From assembly GCA_020050695.1 (NCBI GenBank), contig JAGVKI010000252.1, positions 1 to 6,318 of the forward strand: 6,318 nucleotides of DNA, written 5' to 3'. The number at the start of each line of letters is the position of its first letter. Position 1 is the first letter of the stretch. Positions 1 to 6,318 of this stretch are shown here, in pieces. The position numbers and the translations under genes were made by a program. The stretch is from Alphaproteobacteria bacterium (GTDB lineage Bacteria; Pseudomonadota; Alphaproteobacteria; Rickettsiales; SXRF01). The notes under the pieces are model-generated. The model saw nothing but the letters and a program-made list of their open reading frames with translations. It was not told the DNA's origin and ran no database searches.

Positions 1-1
1 C

Positions 2-706
<705 letters not shown>

Positions 707-850
707 TTTAATATTTCGGTTTGATGAATATACTGAAAATAAACGATTTTTAGTGTTAATTTACAGACTGAGATTAACCAATCCGTCATAAAACCTTAAG
801 ATAGATATGCTAAGATAATCTTCAGACTTATTATTCTCTGGAGAAGATAT
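707..850. other. AT-rich intergenic region, probable promoter region of the orphan gene
   Basis: This 144-base gap carries no gene that I can support. It is clearly richer in A and T than the flanking genes. It holds weak -10-like hexamers (TATACT at 729-734, TATGCT at 806-811, GATAAT at 814-819), but none has a convincing -35 box 16-18 bases upstream, so no promoter is assigned. It also holds the short palindrome AAGAT-A-ATCTT (812-822) and an imperfect long-range inverted repeat (768-776 with 816-825, one bulge). No hairpin followed by a T run is seen that could end leuB transcription. Confidence 0.45.
840..844 (+). promoter_or_regulatory. Ribosome binding site of the 520-residue orphan
   Basis: GGAGA lies 6 bases upstream of the ATG at 851, a near-ideal Shine-Dalgarno match and spacing. 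It fixes the start of the orphan gene and argues that this strand, not the open antisense frame, is the coding one. Confidence 0.75.
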
Positions 851-2413
851 ATGCCTACTCGCCGCATAGAAGTGAATGAACCCGTCACGATCAAGCCGGT
901 CATGAAGGAAGTAAAGGGTGAATTCAAACCCGTTCCCGGCCAGTTTGCTTATTACACAGCAGGCGGCGCGCCATTGCGACAGGGCGGTGAAACGATAACC
1001 GTACAGGCAGGCGATACACTGGTTCTGCCGGCCGGGCATCGCATAGAAACACTCGATCTTCGATACAAGAATGCAGCAGGCGAACCGCTTGTTGGCGATC
1101 AGTTACGCAATGTACCCGCAGTCTCTGTTGAAAACCGGGGCCGTGCCCTTGGTATACAGGCGAACTCCGGCAAAGTAACACTCGCAGGCGGCAACTTCAC
1201 CATGCAGATGCCACTGGCAACGCTCTCAGGCGTCACCGGGACACCTGCGGGTAACGTCATCAATGTAACGACAACAGGTACTATTGCCGACCGCGCTGCT
1301 GGTGGCTTCACCTTGAATACGGGTGCGGGTTCTATCGCTGTAGCTGAGAACACCCGCCTTGAAGTTACAACTGGTGTTCGCGGGGCCCCTATTCTCACTA
1401 TTGATGGCGATGAAAAAATAGCACAAGCACGTGCTCGTCATGCCGACATGTTAAAGACGGCAAAAGAAACAGCCGCACGAGGTAATCTCAGGGCAAAGCT
1501 GGCACCTACCCCAGGGCTTAATCCGGAATATACGGTTGCCAATACACCAGCCGCTCCAGCTAACAGAACTTTTCCCGATGTACAGCCTGACGTTAAGCCA
1601 GACACTGCGGGACGTCCGGCAGGTCAGCAGCCTGCACCAGGTACAGGAACTCCAGGTACAGGAACTCCGGGCACTGGCACCCCAGGCACGGGAACTCCGA
1701 GTGTTGGGCGTCCTGCCCCTCCAACAGACAGGCGCGGCCCCGGCGTGGTACCGCCTGTTGTGACACCTCCTACTGGAGGAACGCCTGCTACAAAGCCTGC
1801 TACTCCAGGCGGCGAACCGGCTACAAGACCAGTGGCTGATCCCAGGCGTGATGCAGCAGCAGGTCTTGCAAAGGATATACAGACCATTATTACGGCACGC
1901 GGTACTGACGCAGGCGAAAGCCCGGATGGAAGACTTGGTTTCTTTAATGCGCGAAAGCAGGGTAACGTAGTGGTTGCTGACGCATATGACGCTATTGTTG
2001 AAGCACAGAAAGCCGCTGATGCACTGGGCAAAGGGCAGGCAAATACACCTGAAGCCCGAAAGAATTTCAGTGACGCAATGGATAGGGCCGTCAATGCCAT
2101 GGATAAATTTGAGGATAACGCCAAGAAGCCCGACATTAGAAAAGAAGCCAAGTCCATTAAAGAGCGTCTCGAGAAAATCCGTGAACGCGCTAAAACGGGC
2201 AAGCTCCTGAGCATGAATATTGACGGTGCAATAAGCCCGGATGCCCTGGCCATGCTTACCAGCGTGCAGCCGTCAGCTGCGGCACGCTCCACACCTGAAA
2301 CCGCCATGAGTGCTGAAGCCATTGCCCTTTTGACGGGCGATAATGGCACTCGCGGCTCAGTTGAAGATCTGCCCCCGGCGCTGCGTACACCAGGAACTAC
2401 TCGACAGGTATGA
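851..2413 (+). CDS. Uncharacterised 520-residue protein: beta-rich N-terminus, Pro/Gly/Thr linker, helical C-terminus
   Basis: I do not recognise a family. Four regions are visible. Residues 1-190 are Gly/Thr/Val-rich with alternating hydrophobic pattern (for example ITVQAGDTLVLPAG at 49-62), suggesting a beta domain. Residues 190-217 look helical and charged. Residues 218-332 form a low-complexity linker rich in Pro, Gly and Thr, with four perfect PGTGT units at 263-282. Residues 333-450 look helical, ending in a Lys/Glu/Arg-rich stretch (KEAKSIKERLEKIRERAK, 431-448) that could form a coiled coil. The tail (460-496) contains a short motif twice, AISPDALAMLTS and AMSAEAIALLTG. There is no N-terminal signal peptide, no membrane segment and no cysteine, so a cytosolic protein or one exported by a non-Sec route is possible. 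The start is set by the GGAGA site. The transporter gene begins 22 bases after its stop, which suggests an operon. A scaffold, surface-linked or effector role would be speculation. Confidence 0.82.
   Translation: MPTRRIEVNEPVTIKPVMKEVKGEFKPVPGQFAYYTAGGAPLRQGGETITVQAGDTLVLPAGHRIETLDLRYKNAAGEPLVGDQLRNVPAVSVENRGRALGIQANSGKVTLAGGNFTMQMPLATLSGVTGTPAGNVINVTTTGTIADRAAGGFTLNTGAGSIAVAENTRLEVTTGVRGAPILTIDGDEKIAQARARHADMLKTAKETAARGNLRAKLAPTPGLNPEYTVANTPAAPANRTFPDVQPDVKPDTAGRPAGQQPAPGTGTPGTGTPGTGTPGTGTPSVGRPAPPTDRRGPGVVPPVVTPPTGGTPATKPATPGGEPATRPVADPRRDAAAGLAKDIQTIITARGTDAGESPDGRLGFFNARKQGNVVVADAYDAIVEAQKAADALGKGQANTPEARKNFSDAMDRAVNAMDKFEDNAKKPDIRKEAKSIKERLEKIRERAKTGKLLSMNIDGAISPDALAMLTSVQPSAAARSTPETAMSAEAIALLTGDNGTRGSVEDLPPALRTPGTTRQV
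1637..1696 (+). repeat. Four tandem 15-bp units encoding PGTGT
   Basis: Four in-frame 15-base units encode PGTGT (residues 263-282 of the orphan), followed by a decayed fifth (PSVG). Units 1 and 2 are identical (CCAGGTACAGGAACT). Unit 3 (CCGGGCACTGGCACC) differs from them at the third position of every codon, yet encodes the same peptide. Unit 4 is intermediate. The array forms part of a flexible linker and could change copy number between strains. Confidence 0.9.
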
Positions 2414-2425
2414 TAGGTTTTGCTT

Positions 2426-2461
2426 TCTATAGGTAATGACACACGACGCATTACCTATAGA
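2426..2461. promoter_or_regulatory. Perfect 13-bp inverted repeat enclosing the transporter start codon
   Basis: Left arm TCTATAGGTAATG (2426-2438) is the exact reverse complement of right arm CATTACCTATAGA (2449-2461); the 10-base loop is ACACACGACG. The last three bases of the left arm are the ATG of the MFS gene. In mRNA the hairpin would bury the start codon and the AGG just before it. As DNA it could instead be an operator for a dimeric regulator; each arm itself contains the palindrome CTATAG. No T run follows on either strand, so a rho-independent terminator is unlikely. The structure is seen directly; its function is inferred. Confidence 0.85.
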
Positions 2462-3665
2462 TCCTGAAACACGCCGGTTTGAACGCCGGGTGCTGCTGCT
2501 CGTCGCCCTCATTCAGTTTATCAATATCTGGGACTTCATGATGGTTATGCCACTTGGCCCGGATTTTTCACATGCGCTTGGCATCAACACGAGCCATCTG
2601 GGATGGATCGCAGGCAGCTACTCGATAGCCGCTGCCATTGTAGGCGTGCTTACCGCCCGGCACATCGACCGTTTTGACAGGCGCAGCGTACTTCTCTTTA
2701 GTTTATCCGGCATGGTAATAACCACACTGGCCATGATCTTTGCCAGCACGCTCTATGAACTTATTGCCCTGCGCGTTGCGACCGGGGCATTTGGCGGCCC
2801 GGTAATTGCCTCATCCATGGCTGTTATCGCTGACGTATTTCCCGACAGGCGGCGCGGCGAAGCAGTTGGCAAGGTGTTTGGTTCCTTCTCACTGGCGGCA
2901 GTGCTTGGTGTGCCACTCAGCCTGGAAATCGCCCATTACTTCGGCTGGTGGGCACCGTTCCTTGCCGTGTCGTTGGTGGCGGCTATTACCATTGTGGTGA
3001 TTCACCGCTATCTGCCGCCCATGCGCAAACACCTGGAACAAACAACAGACCCCTTCTCACTTTTTACCGGTATACGCACGAGTCCAGCCATGCGCCGTGC
3101 ATGCCTGTTAATGGGGGCTACGACATTTGCCGCTTTCCTGCTCATTCCCAATATATCCACCTATGTGCAGCAGAACATGAACTATCCTCGCGAGTGGCTT
3201 GGGGTGCTCTATTTTTGTGGCGGCGGCGCAGCATTCTTCTCCATGCGTTTCCTCGGCAAAAAATCGGATCATATTGGCTATGCCAAAACTAGCCTGATGG
3301 CTACGGTCATGCTTTGTATATGCGTATGGCTATGGTTTTATGCGCAGGTGCAGGCTATTCCCGCTGCCATTTATTTCATTGTGTTCATGGTTGCAATGTC
3401 TACCCGCAATGTCACCAGCAACGCGCTTATCAGCAAAATACCAAAGCCGCAGGAACGCGCCGGGTTCATGTCGCTGATGTCTGCCATCCAGCACCTTATG
3501 TCGGGCGCTGGCGCCGCATTTTCAACCATGTTGCTGTCGGAAAGCGCCAGCGGTGCACTGCAAGGTATGGATACGCTCTCGCTTATCAACCTGCCACTAC
3601 TGCTGGTCACGCCGTGGATGATGTTTAAAATAGAAAAGATTCTGGCAAAAAACACCGCGCTTTAA
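2436..3665 (+). CDS. Major facilitator superfamily transporter, 12 membrane segments (AraJ-like efflux family)
   Basis: Inner-membrane secondary transporter of 409 residues, the normal size for a 12-segment MFS protein. Predicted helices lie near 19-40, 56-74, 84-103, 105-132, 147-166, 172-190, then after a cytoplasmic loop at 222-241, 254-273, 284-303, 305-325, 343-366 and 382-400. Visible family marks are DFMMVMPLGPDF at the end of helix 1, a motif-A-like loop ARHIDRFDRRS (74-84) between helices 2 and 3, and LRVATGAFGGP (112-122), resembling the motif-B Arg region of helix 4. The pattern is that of the drug/sugar efflux (DHA1, AraJ-like) group; the substrate cannot be read from sequence. 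ATG 2436 is the only reasonable start: the next candidate, GTG at codon 19, would cut into helix 1. No well-spaced Shine-Dalgarno is present (AGG lies only 2 bases, or 18 bases, upstream), so translation may depend on the upstream gene, whose stop is 22 bases away. The start lies in a strong inverted repeat. Confidence 0.93.
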   Translation: MTHDALPIDPETRRFERRVLLLVALIQFINIWDFMMVMPLGPDFSHALGINTSHLGWIAGSYSIAAAIVGVLTARHIDRFDRRSVLLFSLSGMVITTLAMIFASTLYELIALRVATGAFGGPVIASSMAVIADVFPDRRRGEAVGKVFGSFSLAAVLGVPLSLEIAHYFGWWAPFLAVSLVAAITIVVIHRYLPPMRKHLEQTTDPFSLFTGIRTSPAMRRACLLMGATTFAAFLLIPNISTYVQQNMNYPREWLGVLYFCGGGAAFFSMRFLGKKSDHIGYAKTSLMATVMLCICVWLWFYAQVQAIPAAIYFIVFMVAMSTRNVTSNALISKIPKPQERAGFMSLMSAIQHLMSGAGAAFSTMLLSESASGALQGMDTLSLINLPLLLVTPWMMFKIEKILAKNTAL

Positions 3666-3997
3666 GCCGATGCGCTGGATACCGGCATGCCGTCATCATT
3701 GGCGGCGTAGTAGTCATGATCGAAGCCATAATATGATTTTATACGCTCTTTGACTTCATCGGTAGGCTCGCCCTGCCCTTTGGCCACCACTACCGCAAAA
3801 TGCGGAATGTCGCCGTGCTTGAGGCTTTTCATCATATCTTCATGCAGCAATTCACTGGCAATGGCGTAGAAATACATCTTGGCGCCCGCCTGCTGGTCGC
3901 GTGCAGGGATATAATACACATGGATCTTTTTAGCTGCGTCATACTTCGCACGATAGTGCGGCAGCTTTTCCATCATATCTTCAGGCGTATCGCTCAT
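3662..3997 (-). CDS. Uncharacterised 111-residue protein translationally coupled to valS
   Basis: I do not recognise a family. The protein is small, soluble-looking and lacks a signal peptide or membrane segment. It begins MSDTPEDMMEKLPHYRAKYDAAKKIHVYYIPARDQQ and has a mixed alpha/beta look: a strand (KIHVYYI, 24-30), a helix (AGAKMYFYAIASELLHEDMMKSL, 37-59), a strand (HFAVVVA, 66-72), a helix (DEVKERIKSYYGF, 79-91), then a tail ending VSSASA. It is rich in Tyr and charged residues and has no cysteine. Its ATG shares a base with the valS stop (TAATG), and its own Shine-Dalgarno is weak, so ribosomes finishing valS probably reinitiate here. Its TAA overlaps the stop of the convergent MFS gene by four bases. 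The valS context suggests constitutive low-level expression, perhaps with a role in translation, but that is inference from position only. Confidence 0.87.
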   Translation of the reverse strand: MSDTPEDMMEKLPHYRAKYDAAKKIHVYYIPARDQQAGAKMYFYAIASELLHEDMMKSLKHGDIPHFAVVVAKGQGEPTDEVKERIKSYYGFDHDYYAANDDGMPVSSASA

Positions 3998-6318
3998 TAT
4001 TTCTGCTTCTGTAATGAATCGGGCAAATTATTCACCTGCACTTTAACCACATGCTTGGAAAGATCAGGAGTACCTGGGCCATGCAGCACTTTGCCTTCCA
4101 GCTTTTCATGCGCGGCCTGATCAGGATTGCGGCGTTGTTCTTCTACCTTGATAAGGGTGACGCCAACCGAGAACCAGCCTTTATCAGAGGTGTAATCCAG
4201 TTTCCCGCCATCCGATTTCACAACGCTCTGCGCATTACCCGCCGCTTTCAGGTCAGCCAGTACTGCCGACAAATGTTTCCAGCCCGGCTCATCGCCTTTG
4301 GCAAGCACCTGTACTTCCGCCACCGGATATTTGATCGATACGTTAGCTTCAGACTTTGCTTTACGGATAACGTTGAGCACGTCCACGCACGCCATGCCGG
4401 AAAGTTCCGCCGATGCATTATACGGATAATTTTCTGCCTTTGGCCACATACCACGTGCATGCACCGAGCCAGTTCGCGCATAATCTTCATCAAAGAGATT
4501 GCTGTAGAGTTCTTCTGTCACATGCGGCACAAACGGTGCAAACAGGCGCAGCAAGGCCTCGAGGCAATGATAGATGGTATGCAGCGCAGACTGCTGCTGT
4601 GCAGGCGTTGGCTTGCCGGCAGTGTCTTCCGCTTCGCCGTATGCACGGGCTTTGACGAGTTCTAAATAATTATCGCAGAAATCATTCCAGAAGAAATCCT
4701 CGATAGCCACACGTGCATCGCAATATTCGAAAATGTCAAACTGCTGCGTCGCTTTTTGAATAGCCTGATTGAGGCGCGAAAGAATCCATAAATCCAGCGT
4801 CTCGGTAATCACGCCCTTCTTGGTATCATCAGCGGCTGTAGTAGGCTGCGCGGTAAGTTTGGAAAGATTCAGCGAAGCAAAGTTGCTGGCGTTCCACAGC
4901 TTGGTGACCAGCTTGCGGCCAATCTTCAGCAGTTCTTCGGAAAACGCCGTGTCAGCACCAAGACGCGAGGTAGACGCCCAGTAGCGTACCGCATCGCTAC
5001 CTTTATCTTCAATAAGCGCAACCGGGGTAATAACGTTACCCTTGGATTTGCTCATTTTGGTTTTGTCAGCAGCCAGACACCAGCCGGAGATCATCACATT
5101 CTTCCAGGGTATGCAGTTCTGGTGCAGATGCGCTTTTACGATGGTGTAAAACGCCCAGGTGCGGATAATTTCATGCGCCTGAGGACGAATATCCGCTGGA
5201 AACAGCTTGGCGTGGCGCGCCGCATCCAGGCTGAAATTCCCGCTTATACCGCGCGAGTTCAGCTGCGGGCTGATGGATGATGTCGCCCATGTATCCATTA
5301 CGTCAACGTCGCCGGTTACTTCTTCTCGGCTATAGCCCTTTGGCAGGTCAACCGTTGGATCAACTGGCAATTGATCAAAATCAGCAAAAATAATTTTGCC
5401 TTCTTCGCCAGCACGTTTGGAATACCAGATAGGAAACGGTACGCCAAAGAAACGCTGACGGCTGATACACCAGTCTTCTTTCAGGCCTTCAATCCACTGG
5501 TTGAGGCGAATACGCATATATTCCGGGCACCAGTTGCACTCAGCGCCTTTGGCCAGAAGTTCATCCTTTTTATCAACAATGCGCACGAACCATTGGTGTG
5601 TTGGGATAATTTCAATCGGCGTGCCGGAACGCTCGGCGCATTTAACCATCTGCGTTTTGTTGATGATTTTTTCAGCTTTATCGCCCATTGGCAGCAGCAG
5701 ACCAGCTTCATCTAATAGTTTAAGTGCTTTCCCTTTGGCGCTGTTTTCATTCTTGATGTCACGAATGAGCTTGGCATTTTCCAACGCTTCATACACGGCA
5801 GCCGCCTTTGCAACATCGAGGCAGTTGGCACTGCTGATAGCGGATGCAAGCGCCGCGCCGTCACGGCCCGCCTTAAAGCTGCAACCGGTGCCTGACTTTT
5901 CAGCAAGGCGCAGGCGGCCATCCTTATCCAGATGCGGGCGCCATGCCAGCTTATGCTTTCCGATCCATTCCTTGTCGGTGTCATCACCCCAGGAGCAGCA
6001 CATTACAAAGCCAGTACCCTTTTCTTTATCGACCTTATCGTCAAATGCAATCGGCACAACGGCATTAAACAACGGCGTTACAGCGACTTTGCTTTCAAAC
6101 TTCGCCTGATCGTCCGGGTGGCACATTAGTGCTACGCAGGCACCCAGCAGTTCCGGTCGCGTGGTCATCACATGCACTTTTTCCAGTGAATCGAAGCTTG
6201 GGCGTTCACCCTTTTCAAAAGCGTCCTTTGCCATCAGGCCAAAAGGTATAGTGCACTGGTACCCCGGCAGTTCCTTTTCTTCAATTTCAGCAGATGCAAT
6301 AGCCGTCTGGTCTACCCA
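3997..6318 (-). CDS. valS: Valyl-tRNA synthetase, archaeal-like short type (N-terminus off window)
   Basis: Cytoplasmic class I synthetase that joins valine to tRNA-Val and edits mischarged threonine. The frame is open to the window edge: residues WVDQTAIASAEIEEKE precede the Met at 6234, so that Met is internal. 773 residues are visible; the HIGH-containing N-terminus lies off the right edge. Numbering from 6318: the CP1 editing-domain motif TTRPE (52-56); DWCISRQRFFGVPFPIWY with Trp283; DTWATSSISPQL (342-353); KMSKS (421-425, bases 5044-5058); SDAVRYWAS (441-449); and the anticodon-binding domain from about 510, with FWNDFCDNYLELVK at 543-556. DTWATSS replaces the DTWFSS of the common bacterial form, and the insertion usually found between KMSKS and the [GS]-[TS]-DA-[LV]-R motif is absent. 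This fits the type-2 family of archaea, Actinobacteria and Rickettsiales. The 111-residue gene follows with a one-base overlap. IleRS and LeuRS are poorer matches. Confidence 0.96.
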   Translation of the reverse strand, partial: WVDQTAIASAEIEEKELPGYQCTIPFGLMAKDAFEKGERPSFDSLEKVHVMTTRPELLGACVALMCHPDDQAKFESKVAVTPLFNAVVPIAFDDKVDKEKGTGFVMCCSWGDDTDKEWIGKHKLAWRPHLDKDGRLRLAEKSGTGCSFKAGRDGAALASAISSANCLDVAKAAAVYEALENAKLIRDIKNENSAKGKALKLLDEAGLLLPMGDKAEKIINKTQMVKCAERSGTPIEIIPTHQWFVRIVDKKDELLAKGAECNWCPEYMRIRLNQWIEGLKEDWCISRQRFFGVPFPIWYSKRAGEEGKIIFADFDQLPVDPTVDLPKGYSREEVTGDVDVMDTWATSSISPQLNSRGISGNFSLDAARHAKLFPADIRPQAHEIIRTWAFYTIVKAHLHQNCIPWKNVMISGWCLAADKTKMSKSKGNVITPVALIEDKGSDAVRYWASTSRLGADTAFSEELLKIGRKLVTKLWNASNFASLNLSKLTAQPTTAADDTKKGVITETLDLWILSRLNQAIQKATQQFDIFEYCDARVAIEDFFWNDFCDNYLELVKARAYGEAEDTAGKPTPAQQQSALHTIYHCLEALLRLFAPFVPHVTEELYSNLFDEDYARTGSVHARGMWPKAENYPYNASAELSGMACVDVLNVIRKAKSEANVSIKYPVAEVQVLAKGDEPGWKHLSAVLADLKAAGNAQSVVKSDGGKLDYTSDKGWFSVGVTLIKVEEQRRNPDQAAHEKLEGKVLHGPGTPDLSKHVVKVQVNNLPDSLQKQK

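Noticed and set aside
1624..2451. A 275-codon open frame on the minus strand, antisense to the orphan gene, whose ATG lies in the right arm of the 13-bp inverted repeat.
   Set aside because: The mirrored ATG follows simply from the palindrome. The frame sets its wobble bases against those of the orphan, so stops would arise mainly at Tyr, His or Gln codons after certain bases, and this Tyr-poor, Ala-rich region has almost none. The product is a Ser/Ala/Leu-rich sequence with no recognisable domain. The plus strand has a good ribosome binding site.
2426..2461. The inverted repeat as a rho-independent terminator of the orphan gene.
   Set aside because: No T run follows the stem on either strand, the stem is AT-rich, and the right arm lies within transporter codons 5-9.
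3647..3692. Possible minus-strand terminator after the 111-residue gene: a T6 run (bases 3647-3652 on the plus strand are A6) and the palindrome CGGCATGCCG at 3683-3692.
   Set aside because: The palindrome is inside the coding region, about 30 bases before the T run, and only a 4-bp GCGC pairing lies next to the run. This is not a credible intrinsic terminator.
4051..4665. A 204-codon plus-strand open frame inside valS.
   Set aside because: It is antisense to the well-supported ValRS anticodon-binding region, and its product has no recognisable features. The other long frames within valS and leuB were dismissed for the same reason.

Overview
The window is about 50% GC, densely coded and bacterial. 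It holds five genes, two of them cut by the window edges. The LeuB fragment looks proteobacterial. The valyl-tRNA synthetase is the short, archaeal-like type known in archaea, Actinobacteria and Rickettsiales rather than the usual proteobacterial type. My best inference is an alphaproteobacterium near or related to the Rickettsiales branch that keeps leucine biosynthesis, which host-restricted Rickettsia lack. This placement is tentative.

Layout, plus strand: the 3' two thirds of leuB (2-706); a 144-base AT-rich intergenic stretch ending in a good ribosome binding site; a 520-residue orphan protein (851-2413) with a beta-rich N-terminus, a Pro/Gly/Thr linker containing four PGTGT units, and a helical charged C-terminus; then, 22 bases on, a 409-residue MFS transporter (2436-3665). 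The transporter's start codon lies inside a perfect 13-bp inverted repeat (2426-2461). Minus strand: valS (3997-6318, N-terminus off the right edge), followed by a 111-residue uncharacterised gene (3662-3997) that starts on the last base of the valS stop codon. The two convergent blocks meet with their stop codons overlapping by four bases.

The orphan and the transporter are probably co-transcribed, and valS and the 111-residue gene almost certainly are. LeuB (leucine synthesis) and ValRS (valine charging) are housekeeping genes. No tRNA, rRNA, CRISPR array, insertion sequence or phage gene was seen, and nothing resembles a defence system. The items most worth a second look are the start-codon hairpin, the orphan protein, and the ValRS type with its coupled unknown partner.
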